Source of the DNA: Maylandia zebra
Lineage: Eukaryota > Chordata > Actinopteri > Cichliformes > Cichlidae
DNA: 64,000 nt
Assembly: GCF_041146795.1 (NCBI RefSeq)
Contig: NC_135180.1
Location: 39,988,794 to 40,052,793, forward strand
Direction: 5' to 3'
Within the stretch, counting starts at the first letter, position 1; every line of letters begins with the position of its first letter. The notes under the pieces were generated by a model that was not told where the DNA came from, searched no databases, and saw nothing but the letters and a program-made list of their open reading frames with translations. Positions 50,086 to 62,796 of the stretch are shown here, piece by piece. Both the position numbers and the translations under genes were made by a program.

Positions 50086-52747
50086 CCAGCCTGGACCCAC
50101 GCACGTATCCGAGGCCTGTAAAGACTTCACTGAAATCACGTGTCCGACATTTAACTTCAGCTTTTACCTGTTAATTAAACGTTGTCCTGCTGCTGAATGA
50201 GCCCTCATCTGGGACTCTCCTTAGCTCTTACTGGGACAGTGGCGCAGCTGCCCCTCTGTGGGTCTTCCTTGGTCTCTTGTGTTCTGGGGGCCTCTGGATG
50301 TCTGGAGTTTTGATCTCCTCCATACCTGCTTGATACCTTAAAGGACAGGGCTGTGGCTCCCCACACTCCCTAGCAGATCATTACATGGAGAAACCTCTGG
50401 AATGCAAGCATGCTGATCCACACAGGTATGCACACAGGTGTACACATGGGTATTCACAGACGCGGACTACAGCTTTCTTGGCTGCTGCCTCAAAGCACAC
50501 TGTGCGCTGTCTATCTTGCGTGTTGCACAATATCGTTTATTATTTAGTAACTATTGATATCTATGGCTAGCTAGTTTATTGTGATGGTGCTTTTTTTTTT
50601 TCTATTATTATGTTGCTCTTTGTTGTTTGCTGTCTCCTCTGTTTTTTTTCTCCATACAGGTGACCCAGGAGTTTTTTTTTATTTTTTTTTTGTTTGTTTT
50701 TTTTTCTCTCTTCCCCCCCTTCTCACCGTCTCTTCTCCCCTTTGGTTTTCTTTCTTTCTCTCCCCCTCTTTCTTTCATTCTTTCCCCCTGTCCTATCCCA
50801 CAGTTATGTCTGTCCCGTTTGCAACTGAAAATAAAATAAATTCATAATTATAATAAAGGTCAATCAAATGGACCAATATGGCAAGGCCATGATGATCCAC
50901 TTGGTAAAATAAATCCGCTTGGCATCTTTCTTGGCCTCAAGACAACAATTCTGATGGCTAAAGATCCAAACGGGACAAAAAGAAAAAAGAAAAAAAAAAT
51001 TAAACGTTGTCCTATCTTAACGAAGGTGACACAACTGAGCCGGTCAGAGGTGAATCTTTATGTGCCTGTTATGATTTTTGGTCATTTAACTTTGCATTTC
51101 AATTACAGTAATACAAACGCTTTCAAACCTCACTTATATCCTGTATAGCGGGTATCCTCGGTATACCCTGACACCACCACATCTGTCCACAACACACACT
51201 TAAAAGGATACGGGGTGCCCCCTTACAACAGTCCCCGGCCCCACACCAGGGATTCTTGAAGATCACAAGTGCTGGACCAGGAAAATTCACTTAACTGTTC
51301 ACTGCACTTAAGTGAGGAGGAGTGAGGAGAGAAGCAGCCTGACAGAGGCTCAGCAGGCAGCACTTCATGTGGATTTTCCATAAAAACGCCATCGTCGCAG
51401 CCGGGCACAAAGCCAGGTCTGCTCTCCTTCTGAGGGTGACTGAGACCATCCAAAGCCTTTTCCACATGGCCACTCTGATCGCCAACAGCATGTATTTGAA
51501 AGATGGTGAGCAGCTAGGAATATAATTGCTTATCAGTGCTCTCTCTCCAATCTGTCATGCTTCCTTTAGGATTTGCTAGATTAGCGGAGAGCATCTTCCA
51601 CTATTAAAGTGTATTTAGCTGCTACTTCAGCCTGTCATATTGGCTTTGGAATTGCACCAGTTGGCCGACATCTCTGAGAAGCTTTAAGAACAGGACCCAC
51701 AGGTTGAGGCCTACTGGTGAGCCTGTTGCTCCTCACAGACAGGACTGAAGCCTGTCACAGTGGTGCTTATCACACTGGGTGGAAGAGGCTACTGTGATGG
51801 TGTGCAAGTCCCAGGACTGCAGCCTCGTGGGGCCTTTGGGGTGTTTCTGTGGGACACATCTGCACACACCGACCATGATTGTGTCACAGAAATAGCTTTT
51901 ATATATGTGGTATCGTAAGGAATTATTTGTTTGTATAAATATATTTGTACACGTAGGCATAACAGTTATTATTTACAGATACAGACATGTTGACTTCATG
52001 TTTATTTTGCTGAAGAAACACAGACAGGATTGTGTGAAACACGTTACTTTGAACTGACTGAAGGGCCTACAGCGTTTGTGTTTGTAGTTTTCACGGCGTT
52101 CAATAAATGCAGCAAAGCGGCGTCTTGAAGAAGCCGTGCCTGTCGCGGAGCTACAATGATGATGATCCATGTGACCCTCACTCACACACTCAGTCCTTAG
52201 TGTGGGCTCCTAGAGACACGCAGACCTTTGGAAGCGCTGACCTGCCTGGGTGGCGGAGTTACAGGCTTTGATGCACGTGATCCAGGAGTGGCGCCGTTTC
52301 CCACAGCGAGACACTGAGTGCTGCTTGAAAGAGAAGGTTGGTCACTTGCATAACACCGGTTCTCTGAACACCGAGTGAGATATCTCACCCAACTACCCTA
52401 CCTGCATGGGCAGAGGGCTGGGGATCACCGTGTCCTTTGCAGTGATTGGACGGCCTCGCACAGACCAATCACAGGAAACGGAGGTGGTGGAGCTTCCGTG
52501 ATTGTTCACACCAGAGGGCACTTCCCATACATAATGGACTCACTTTGCAGAGAACGGGGGTTACACAAATGACCAGATTTTTTGTTGAATTTATTAGAAA
52601 TAACGGCTTTATTTTCTTTTTATTACCCATAAAAAATGGAACTGTGAGGCAGAGAGAAAAAGTGTATTATATTAGGGCAGCGACGAAGCTCGGCAGGTGT
52701 AGCCAAGTTTGTGTAAATGAATCCAATTAAAAGGACCCGACTCTGGG
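50086..52747. other. Intergenic repeats, no gene recognised
   Basis: 50160-50990 looks like the 3' part of an unidentified retroposon: long T/C-rich tracts (50590-50790), AAATAAAATAAATTC, then CTTGGCATCTTTCTTGGCCT, which recurs at 14998-15020. From 51190 to 52740 there are only short unsupported frames. A palindromic GTGAGATATCTCAC lies at about 52374-52387. Confidence 0.4.
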
Positions 52748-52880
52748 GCACCGGGTTGGCTCAGTGGGAGAGCAGGTGACCGTAGTCGCAGAACAGCAGG
52801 CCTGGGTTCGAGTCCGACTTACTTTGTTGTCTATCAGCACTCCCACGGCCAAAAACAAAAAAACTCTGGTGACAAATAAA
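52748..52880 (+). mobile_element. tRNA-derived SINE fragment
   Basis: Box A (TTGGCTCAGTGGGAGAGC) and box B (GGGTTCGAGTCC) are spaced as in a tRNA, but the anticodon arm does not fold. The sequence runs on into unrelated A-rich sequence. It resembles a common fish SINE head. Confidence 0.65.
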
Positions 52881-52935
52881 AACAAAGGTTTCACTGCGAC
52901 AAGAAGAAGAACTGGTCTCATGCTCTGTTACACAG

Positions 52936-52941
52936 TTTATT
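52936..52941 (-). terminator. eif2a polyadenylation signal
   Basis: AATAAA on the - strand (CAGTAATAAACTG), about 220 bases past the eif2a stop codon. Confidence 0.6.
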
Positions 52942-53160
52942 ACTGGACAACCTCCAGCTGAGACAGAGGAGCGCTCGCCGCTCGCAGCCACGGGCAGGGC
53001 GTGAACATAAGGAACAAACATCCACTCAGTCTAACCCTCTGGAGGCATGCCACACCTGTCAGATAAGCCCCGCCCCTCAACTAAAAACTCAATCACAGAC
53101 GCCACCGTCCCTCTGTGCTCTGCAGGATGGGAGGCGTGGTCTGTAGCTCCCAGGGACCTC

Positions 53161-56100
53161 TTACTGTCCGATCTGCAGCTCCTGCAGCTCCTTCAGCAGC
53201 TGCTCCTCCTTCTGGATCTTCTCCACCTGCAGAGGAAAGGTTAAGCTCAGAGTTAGCGCCGCTGTGCTCGCAGCACCAAGATGTCAGCAACCGTTACCAG
53301 TCATCGTCTACAGCGTGATCACAGTTCCTCCAGACACCACCCAGGGCCCGCCGATGACTGCGGCGTTTGCCCCTCATGAGTGTCGGGTTGTCAACAAACA
53401 TCACCTGGTTCTTCTGCAGGACCTTCCCCGATGCCTGCTGCTCCTTCAGCTCCTCGATGGCCTTCAGTTTCTGAAACGTACAAAAGTCACTGAGAGACTG
53501 ACCAATCAGAGCACCACACACCACTGACCCCACCCCCAGGCTGAGATCCACCTGACTGACGTTCACAGAAATAAACCAGCCTTCACCTTCTTTAAGTTCT
53601 TGATCTTCTTTTCCACCTCTGGGTCACCGATGCTTGCCTCTGATTGGCTGTTACTGACAGCGGCGGGGTCAGTGGGAGGTTCTGGTTCTGGTTTCGCCTC
53701 CTGTTGAAATAATCAGATCAGTGACCGTGTTCACGTGACTGCCTCGAGCACCTTACAACATGGCAGAACCCGGAGTAAGAGGAATGCTGGCAGGCGGTGT
53801 GAGATCCAGGTGAGAGCAGACAAAGATCCTCCACACCTGAAACGAGGCTGAAATCATCAGTCAGGCTTTTCCTGTTTTTAGCAGATGAATATCAGCAGAT
53901 CACATGATCACACGTCAGCTGATGATGAAGAAGCCTCTCAGCTTCTTCATCATCAGTCTGTCTCCTCATCATCCTCTGTGATGATGACACATGAATTTAA
54001 TCAGACGCTGAATATCAGATGTTTCATGTAAACAAGTGTTTCACAGTAAAAGCCAAACTTTAGAGTGCTTTTAATTTGAAAAAGGCACAGCATGTGTAGT
54101 GTTTGTATAAACAGCTGATGCAGGAAGAGAGCAGGAGCAGGTGACCATTGCTTCTCCAGCAGCAGACGTCGACGCCGTGCGAGCGACGGTGTGACGGCGT
54201 TCAGCTCGCCTGGATTTCAGCACCTGTGCTCACAGGTACGTCACACTTTCGAGTCTCACCTGCTTCGCTGCCTTCTTTGCTTCTCGTTTCCTCTGGTTCT
54301 TCAGAGCAGATTTAGAGAGACTCTTCTCTCCCGAAGCTCCGGGACGAAGGTCCTGAGGAGGCTCGTCCTCGTGCTGACAGGAAAAGACAGGTGAGGTCAG
54401 GTTACCATAACGACGACTTCTGCCTAAATAAACCAGAAAGTCATCTCACCAGTTTGGAGCTGGGCGTGGCGGGCAGGTGTCTCAGTGCGGGTGGCCGGTA
54501 CGCCTGTGTGGGCGGGGCCTGTGTGGACCCCAGCTGGCTGGGCGCTGCCTGGTACTTGATTGGTCGCTTGGGGAAGCTGCCGTCGGGGAGCGACTGCCAG
54601 CGCACCTCCCACAGCTCCGAGCCGGCCGCCACGTCCCATTTCTGAAGCACGGAGCCGGTGTAGTGCCAGATCTTATAACCGTTACTGACCCGCAGCCGAG
54701 GAGAGCAGGTCGCCGTGACGATATGCTCACCATCGGGACACCAGGAGAAATGAGTGGCGTCTGGCGCCTGAGATTTGGACACCTTGGACGAGACAGGTGA
54801 GACTGGTGAAGCCAAACACGACAATGATGGAGTTTAAAGAGAAACCGATGGACAAGACGCCAACTCGTTCGATTAAATCACTGATTCTTCCTGTAAAGCT
54901 GCCTGTAACAGGACAGCTCAATGAGGGCTGGGTTTACAGTTCAATTCATTAAATCCTGAATGACTTTTACATATAAATGTATTTTATCAGAAACGTCAGA
55001 ATCTCAGGTTAAAGCTCACAAAACTATTTCAGCAAACAGCTCAAACTAGGGCTGGGCCATATTATACCGTTCACGGTAATACCGGTATAATGTTAGGCAA
55101 AGATAGGAAAATGAAATATCGCGATAGAATGGGAGTAAAACGCGCATGCGCAGTGCCTTTGTTTTCATACGCACATGGCCGATTGTTGAGTGAAACAGAT
55201 GAACCAGAATTGGTTTGTAAAAATGGTGCAACTTCCGTGATGTGGAACTGGTTTGGTGTTTGTCCGTCAGATACACAACAAAGCACATTTTTTTGCAGAA
55301 CATGCAAGCGGCCGTTGTTATTGTCGTATTTGTCGGACTAAGATGCTCTTAAATCTGGGAGTAATCTGGGTCCTAAACTCCGTATACTTCAGGTCAAACA
55401 ACACTGCAGCATCACTGAGAGTTAAAAACTGTCTAAATTCTTTCATCTTTAATAAAACGATCAGCATTGCTGCTTTACCAGGTGTAACTATAAAGTTTAA
55501 CTTCCAGGCATCCATGAAAAAAAATGTATTACATTTAACGGAGTTAGAAGTTAGCAGGAAGCTAGCGGAAGTTAGCTCGCTAGTTTCGCTAGTTACCTAA
55601 GCATGATATAGCATGTTCTGACTGAGAGATTTCTGAAAAAAATCAAACGTACAGCTCTGCTATCACTTCCAACATAAATGAAGACAGGAAACTAAACAGC
55701 AGTGACGTTTGTAGGGTTACTGAAGTTGGGCTAGCTGGTATATAATGATGTGCTACGTGATCGCTAGCGACACAGCTATGTTAGCATAACATAAACAGTG
55801 AAGCTGGAGGACGAACACTAACACTTTTCCACTTATAAAAGTTAACGTGAAGGTTCCTCATGGTTAGAGACAAATGCAATCGCATGGCAGGATGCTGTAA
55901 ACGGACCAAACTTCAGTCAGGAGAACAACTGAGATAATCCATCCACAATACGAGGTTAGTCATTAATATACTGCAGCAACATGGGAATAGAGCAGCTGCC
56001 AGAGAATTCAACATTAATGAATCAATGGTACAGAAGTGGAGGAAGCAAGAAGAATGAGTTTAATAAAGTTTGATTTATCTGACTGCTTTGTTTCGCTTAA

Positions 56101-59100
56101 TGTGCCTTATAATCCCGTGCACCTTATGGTCCGAAAAATACGTACTGCACACTGCAGTTTAATGTTGCAAAGCACCTCTTTTTAACTTCAGTGGATATTA
56201 TACATGGTTATGCTCAGGATATGTCAGCCCATTTCTACTGGAAATGCCTTTTGGTTAAACTTTCAGCAAGGAATTTGCATTTGCACTGTTACATTTTTAT
56301 AAAGCTTTAATGTACATAAAAACCAGCTTCTTGTTTAAGTGAAAATAAATGGAAGGTTGTCTTTTTGCGCTAGTAATGTTGTGGAGTATTTTGTCTCGCA
56401 TCAATTATATCGTCAGTTATATCGTTATCGCAAATTTTCAAATATATATCGTGATAAATATTTTTGGCCATATCGCCCTGCTCTAGCTCAAACAATTAAA
56501 GAGCAGGTAAAAACGTGGAAACAGAGCGTGGATCGTCCACAGACGCCGTCGGCGCTGAGAGTCGACGGCTCACAGATCCTGAAGCTGCAGGTTTCGTCAC
56601 TCTGACCAACACTGACTGAACCAGCAGCAAAAGAAGATCAAACTGCGCTTCACGTTCGATAACCATGCTCATGAGCTCCCTCTGACTTTGGCTGCTGTAC
56701 TTCCTGCACAGCTCTCTCTCTCTCAGCACTCAGAGACCAGTTTACCATCAAATCTCTGCTTCCTGCATTATTCTCTGTTTATTAGCCACCAGTCTGCTGC
56801 TGTGTTCAGTGCTGTCGGCCTCTGACAGCAAAGCCTCGTCTCTGCTGTTCAAACTGAACGAATGGAAACAAATGACTGCTCAGCTGTGTCTGTAATCAAA
56901 CCTCATCAGGTCATGTTCACATGTTGATTCATGGTTTGCTTCAGTTTTTGATCGACTGCAGAATATTTTTAAGGTTTTCTGCTATAAAAAGCCAGAACAG
57001 GAAAACCTGCTTCATGTTTCTCTGTTGGATCCTCAGTTACTTTTAAATTTCCAAGGTTTAGAGGGTTCTTTGGACAGCACACATCTAAATGATCAGAATT
57101 ATATTATTTCTGACAGTCTGAGTCAAAAATGAGCTGAATTGAATCAGTGATGATACGAGCTGTAAATAAGAGCATCGCTTTGACATGTGATAACAGAAAC
57201 ACACAAACGTGACGGAAAATGCATACGAAACAATAAAACTGTGTAATGATACAGTTACAATAAAAAAAGCTTCAGTAACAGTCAAATCAGACTGAACACC
57301 ATCCACAACCACAGATGGAGCGGTTTGATCAAAGAGCCGGGACCAAAGAGCCGGGACCAAAGAGCCCGGATCAAAGAGCCCGGATCAAAGAGCCCGGATC
57401 AAAGAGCCGGGATCAAACAGCCGGGACCAAACAGCCGGGACCAAACAGCCGGGACCAAACAGCCGGGACCAAACAGCCGGGATCAAACAGCCGGGACCAA
57501 ACAGCCGGTTTGAGGTTCTTGGTTTGAGGCTCCACCATCGGGGCAGGGGTCAGAGCTTTGTGACCTGGCCTGGTGTCCCTCAGGGCTCCAGTCAGCGCCC
57601 CCTATGACTATCGTGTGAGCCGACAGCGTGTTGCTGAAGAATGAAACTCACGCTGGGCGTGTGCTTCAGCACTAACCGCATGGCGCTGTGACGCTCACAG
57701 GAAGTGAAACACCGCTGAAGGTCCATTTACCTATTGCTTTTCGACCCACCCCCACCCTCCCTCCGCAGGTGTTTTTCCCTCACCTGTTTGTAGTTCTTCA
57801 CATCCCAGACCTCCATCTGACCTCGCAGGTTACCGAAGCCGGCCAGGATCAGGATGTGGCCCTGAGGGCTACAGACAGGGAGACAGACAACATCCAGCAG
57901 TTTAAGGTTTGACATCCAGCCTGATTTCCCCTCACAGTTAAAAGCTACCAATCAGGTGCAGCCTCTCACAGGAAGCATCCCATCCTACTGACTACACTAG
58001 GTCAGCAGGTTTGGTAGCCGTTACCCACCGAGGAGCCAACCACGTTTTCTGCTGCGGTGATACGACGCTTTTCCATCACGTACCGACCTCCTCCTGAAGA
58101 CGCCGTATGGCTGAGCCCCCGTCACGGTGGCATCATTAACAGACGTGACCAAAGAGGCGACAACACGCCGTCGAGCACAGGCGGATTCTCACCTGTAGTA
58201 CGCTGCATTTCGCGGTCCGGTCCCAAAGTCGTAGACGGGGTCACATTTGAGGTTGAAGACGGTGGCTTTGGCCGGCATGAAGCCATACACCACGCAAAAC
58301 TCGGTGGAGCTTGGACTCCACGCCACGTCGTAGATTGGGCCGTTCTTCGCTGTTTCAAAGCGATAAAGAAAAGTCGTTACACAAACATTTCCTGTCGCTA
58401 TCGCCATATTTTACCCCTCAGGTGACCAGCGCTGGCGCTGCAGCGAGAAGCTAAACTGGGAAGTAAAAGGAGGATTTACACAGCTGGACCAGCGCCGTCT
58501 CTCCGTTAACGCCGAGGTAATGCAGCGTCTGCTCTCCATAGTACGACGCGCCAGTTTTATCCACTTCAGTACTCGCCGTCACCAGCACGGCCGAGGCTGC
58601 GGGAAAGACAGGCGGGTTAAAGTCAGCGCTCACAGGGGTCACGGTTCTAGCTGTCGGGACTCGGGACACCTACCTTTCTTGTTCCACTGCATCATCACTC
58701 GGTCAGCCTTGAAGAAGCTCTTGTTGGCGAGTGCAGCAGTCGGCCCTCCAAACGCCGGGTACTGATACAGGCGGACGAACGAAGGAGCTCCTTTGCTGCC
58801 CGGAACGTAGACGGCGACCTGACGGGGACAGACGGTGGGTGGGACCATGTTCAGGTAGAATGAACTATGCTGCTGGACGCTCCGCTCACCTTGCTGGGCT
58901 GACCTCCAGGCGACAGCGCAAAGTCGGACACCTTCTGCATGTGGAGCTTGTTGGCGATGGAGTCTGGGAAAAACGATGGCGCAGACATCAGCTGCTGGTT
59001 TCACAGCGACAGAGCCGCTGGCTACCGCTGCACGCGTCCTTACCAAAGTCGTTGTCCTCATAGAAGTGCAGCTCGTTGTTGACGATCCTCACGCAGATCT

Positions 59101-62100
59101 TCTCGTCTTCAGACCAGCTGGGACACCTGCAGACCACCACAGACATCAACACTGACAGGCAACAACCAATCAGTCGATCAATCAATCAGTCAGGGTGCGT
59201 CAGGACTCACCATGACTCGACCTTCTTCTGATAGAGGGCTTTGATGAGTCGTCCGCTGCGCAGCTCCCACAGCTGGAGGTTGGCTTCCCCCTGAGGACTG
59301 TCCTGAGTCTCTGCAGCGTCACAGAGTCAACTTTGTTTAAACAGCACCGTTCACACCAGCACGACACACCGAACACACTGAAACACGCCAATCAGCAGAA
59401 AAACTGACAATTTAGATTCAGACACAGCAGCTTTCCTCCTTAAAAACCGTTATCTGCAGCAGGCCACACCCCCACACAAACTAAAGCCACGTGCCGCTGA
59501 CACCTGAAAGGGTCAGTGTGGGTTTAGCCCACACAGGAAATGTCCCTTTCCACCAGACTCCATTCACAAAAACAGTCATTTAACCTCAGAAAGTCTTTAC
59601 CTGTGAATTTTTCTTACATAAAAAAGTAAAAACAGCTCCACCAGGTGTGCAGACAGCCCTCACCTGTAAACGCCTACAGAACTCACTTTCTTTGTTTGGA
59701 TAAAATTAAACATGCCATGCTGCAGGAGAGAGGCTCCGTGCAGACACAGGCACACCTGCCTGCACAGGGGAACAAAAAGGAGTATCTGCGCAACCGGTCT
59801 AGTGTCACTGTCTCTGCGACTGAGCGTGAACTCCGAGTGCAGAGGAGAGTCTGCAAACAGCTGAGAAATGTTTATGTCACATGACATCAGTCTACCTGTC
59901 TGGGTGTAGAACGTAGGTGTCAAACTCTGGCCCGCGGGCCAAATTTGGCCCACAGCCTAATTACATTTGGCCCGCGAAGCCATACCAAATTATTATCAGA
60001 GCTGGCCTACTGGTATTATACAGCTAATATATATATTGTTTAGTATCAAGCTTTGCTTGTTCCATATTCAGTTTTTCAGCAAAACCTGTTTGAGTCCATA
60101 AGAAAAGATTCATTCTTATATCTGGAGGAATAAATATATTTCAATAAATATTAACGTTAGCCCGCGACTTTGTTCCAGTTTTGAATTTTGGCCCACTGTG
60201 TGTTTGAGTTTGACACCCCTGATGTAGAAGGACTCGTGACCTCATGTGAACTTGTTTTATCTCTAATCTCTCTACGGACGTGAAACTCCCTCTTCTTCTC
60301 TTACTCGTGTACAGTTGCCAGGTAACCAGGATGTTGTTGAGTGGAGAAAATTCCAGCAGGGCTGTCTTCGGGAGGTCAAAGGTCGACACCACAGCGCCAT
60401 CTGAGGGGTTCACGATGGAGACACTGATGTACAGGCAGACAGAGGGTTAGAGGTCAGAGGTCAGACAGGGTGCAAGACAGATGTTACTCACAGGGATGGA
60501 GAAGCTCCTACTTTTGTCCGTTACACCAACCAAAGAGTGTCCCGTCTGTGCTGAAGGTCACACATCTGCTGGGCCGGCAGTCCCTGCCACACACACGCAC
60601 ACACACACACACTGTAAACAAACAAACTGTGTCCGTGTGTGTTGGTGACAGGGTGCGTAGGGGGCAGGGTTACCTCTGGAAAGCTGCATGTGGCTCACAG
60701 TGGGGGGGGCCTCGGAGCAGAGACGTGCCATCGGATCCTCGCACTGAAACACAAACACACCAGAAGTATGTGGACGGCTCACTGACGCGTCTGTGACTCC
60801 TGAGCACTGACGTTAGCTCAGCGCTGTGAGGGACGGTCTCACCGTCGTCAATGCTCTCTAATATTTTTGAACTTTTTTTAGTTGTTCATTCCTACAATGT
60901 TTATCCTTAAGACCTCAAATGTAAAACTGATTTTCATCGGAGCTTTAATTTTATTTAACTGTCATTTGAATGTAAACATTTTAAGTTCTTTCTTTACGTT
61001 CGCTGGATTGTAGTCATACTGTTAGGAGTCAACATGTCTTCGTGTTTACGGAGCTTCTGAGAATCTGTGAGACTGAAATTAAATTACAAATTATTCTTGC
61101 ACCTGTTACTGTGAACAGGTCAGATTAAAGCGGCTCGCTCCTTCAGCGGTGAGATGCTGTTGAAAACAGATGCTTTACATCAGGGGTGTCCAACTCCAGG
61201 CCTTGGGGGCGTGTCCTGCAGGTTTTAGATGTGTCAGCTGATTAAAGTGGCTAAATGACGTCCTCGCCATGTGTTGAGGTTCTCCAGAGGCCTGGTAACG
61301 AACTAATCATGTGATTCAGGTGTGCTGACACAGGGTGAGAACCTGCCAACACCGGCCCCGAGGCCTGGAGTTGCACACCCCTTTGGTTGCAGCACGGTGG
61401 TCAGCACTGTTGCCGCACAGCAAGAAGGTCCTGAGTTCAATTCCACCATCAGGCCGGGGTCTTTCTGTGTGGAGTTTGCATGTTCTCCCCGTGTTTGCGT
61501 GGGTTCCCTCCGGGTACTCTGGCTTCCTCCCACCGTCCAAAGACATGCAGCTTGTGGGGATAGGTTAATTGGAAAAATCCAAATTGTCACTAGGTGTGAA
61601 TGTGCGAGTGAATGAGAGTGCGAATGGTTGTTTGTCCCTGCGTGTTGGCCCTGCGACAGACTGGCGACCTGTCCAGGGTGGACCCCGCCTCTCGCCCTAT
61701 GACAGCTGGGATAGGCTCCAGCGCCCCCCGCGACCCTGAAAAGGATAAGCGGAAGCGAATGGATAGATGGGTTGCGACCATTGGTCTCAGGTATCAACAC
61801 AGTTTGGAATAAACCGAAGAGTAAAAGAGGCCCTGAAAGAGCTCCATTTAAAAATCCCTTAATGTAACGTAATCCCGATTGAACCAAAACAGTGTCACGT
61901 GAGTTTACAGCAAACGCGGCGTTTGAAGCGCACAGCATCGCCTCGCACATCGGCTCTAACACAGACCCTAACGTAGCTGCTGCTCTGCTGTTGTTAAGCT
62001 CTTTGTACCCGAAACCTCACTGACGTGAAACAGAAAACAGCGTGGTAAAATTCAACCAGCTCAGTTTTATTAACGGAAACACACACGGGCGTTATTTTAC

Positions 62101-62382
62101 AGCCGAATCAACCCAAAGACTCCACCGATTTAAAAACATACAACACTTTCATTGCGAGCGCACGTGACTTTGTTATATTCGCACAAATTAATATTTTATC
62201 CGATTCCTCACTGGGTTTGGCGGGCTGCTGGCTCTACCTAACAGCGCGGAGGCTTACGCTGGTCGTGGCGGATGTGTGACTTTGTGTCGTTGTCCGTGGG
62301 CTTTAAAAAGACAGACATTTTTATATAAATCAAAATAAACAAAAATGTACCCACCTGCCAGCAACGGGACGGGGGGCGCCAT
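53161..62382 (-). CDS. eif2a: Eukaryotic translation initiation factor 2A
   Basis: Sixteen - strand exons: 62382-62355, 60743-60674, 60583-60512, 60423-60305, 59310-59211, 59126-59044, 58963-58890, 58818-58674, 58596-58480, 58349-58193, 57868-57784, 54782-54450, 54373-54260, 53700-53587, 53470-53405 and 53226-53161. Phases agree throughout and the sum is 1,743 bases, 580 residues (human 585). The start MAPPVPLLA matches human MAPSTPLLT. Exons 2-11 and part of 12 form the WD-repeat propeller, e.g. VAVYVPGSKGAPSFVRLYQY, KTGASYYGEQTLHYL, LAGFGNLRGQMEVWDVKNYK and GYKIWHYTGSVL. Residues from about 480 are lysine-rich (SALKNQRKREAKKAAKQ) with a coiled-coil end, KLKAIEELKEQQASGK. eIF2A is cytoplasmic, binds the 40S subunit and can deliver initiator tRNA in a GTP-independent way, mainly under stress or at non-AUG starts. 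Introns 1 and 11 carry transposons and a minisatellite. The reading frame is intact. Confidence 0.97.
55047..56485 (+). mobile_element. hAT relic in eif2a intron 11
   Basis: Perfect 8-base duplications GCTCAAAC (55039-55046 and 56486-56493). Ends TAGGGCTGGGCCATAT and ATATCGCCCTGCTCTA are inverted. A + strand frame reads VCKNGATSVMWNWFGVC then SDTQQSTFFCRTCKRPL, the first half of a BED zinc finger. The catalytic region is missing. A small element end (GTGCACCTTATGGTCCGAAA, about 56118-56145) may be inserted inside. Confidence 0.88.
57327..57508 (+). repeat. 14-bp minisatellite, 13 units, in eif2a intron 11
   Basis: Thirteen tandem 14-mers. The first six have AAAGAGC and the last seven AAACAGC (consensus GACCAAACAGCCGG), so two variant blocks exist. 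The 14-base length shifts frame each unit, so the open frames across it (RDQTAGT repeats) have no coding meaning. Confidence 0.97.
59912..60221. mobile_element. hAT-type miniature element in eif2a intron 4
   Basis: Ends CGTAGGTGTCAAACTC and GAGTTTGACACCCCTG are inverted copies of the CAGGGGTGTCAAACTC terminus. The flanks GTGTAGAA and ATGTAGAA match at 7 of 8 bases. There is no coding sequence. Confidence 0.85.
61181..61385. mobile_element. hAT-type miniature element in eif2a intron 1
   Basis: Inverted ends CAGGGGTGTCCAACTCCAGG and CCTGGAGTTGCACACCCCTT bound about 205 non-coding bases. Confidence 0.75.
61387..61777 (+). mobile_element. tRNA-derived SINE with RTE-like tail
   Basis: The head GGTGGTCAGCACTGTTGCC and GAGTTCAATTCCACC match polymerase III boxes A and B. 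The body contains TGGAGTTTGCATGTTCTCCC and GACAGCTGGGATAGGCTCCA, well known in fish genomes. It ends GATAAGCGGAAGCGAATGG plus a GATG-like tail, the same kind of end as the Rex3 fragment at 2618, suggesting shared retrotransposition machinery. Confidence 0.85.
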
Positions 62383-62796
62383 GTTTATTGTGCCGGAAGA
62401 AGAAAACAGCACCCCGGAAATGCTTCAGACCACCGAGAGGTGGGTCTATCAGCGCCACGTCAGCAGACAGTCAGTGACACGTCGTTAAAAACTGAAAAGA
62501 AGACGCTTACTTTATCATTTATTAACATGTAATTAACGATTCTCTGATAATCGCGAGCTTATAAGATCAGCCACGTTCAACAATTATCATTAAATATCAT
62601 TTCTTTTTGATGTAAATTTGAGGTCAAAGTTGCATCAAAAATGTCGGAAACTGACTAAAAGGGATTCCGCTTTTGCTTTCAAAATAAAAGGCATCTGAAA
62701 GCGAAGGAAGGGTAGGAAAAATGAAGGACCTCAGTCGAAAGGTTTTATTTAAATCAGCTTTATAAAAACAACAGTTTAAACAGTAACACTGAAATG
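62383..62796. promoter_or_regulatory. eif2a promoter region
   Basis: Upstream of the eif2a ATG (on the - strand) are two CCGG-core ETS-like sites, in CTTCCGGCAC (about 62390) and TTTCCGGGG (about 62412). The start codon lies in AACATGGCGCC, a YY1-like context. No TATA box is evident. Nothing else was recognised before LINE C begins at about 62797. Confidence 0.45.

Noticed and set aside
50581-50847. 88-codon phenylalanine-rich frame
   Set aside because: Low-complexity T/C-rich tract within a retroposon-like repeat.
52748-52820. Possible tRNA gene
   Set aside because: Boxes A and B are present but the anticodon arm does not fold and the acceptor stem does not pair; a SINE head fits better.
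57315-57527. Open frames with RDQTAGT repeats
   Set aside because: Product of a 14-bp minisatellite in an intron; unit length is not a multiple of three.
61303-61962. 219-codon - strand frame
   Set aside because: It runs across a miniature hAT and a SINE in an eif2a intron; no domain and no splice support.
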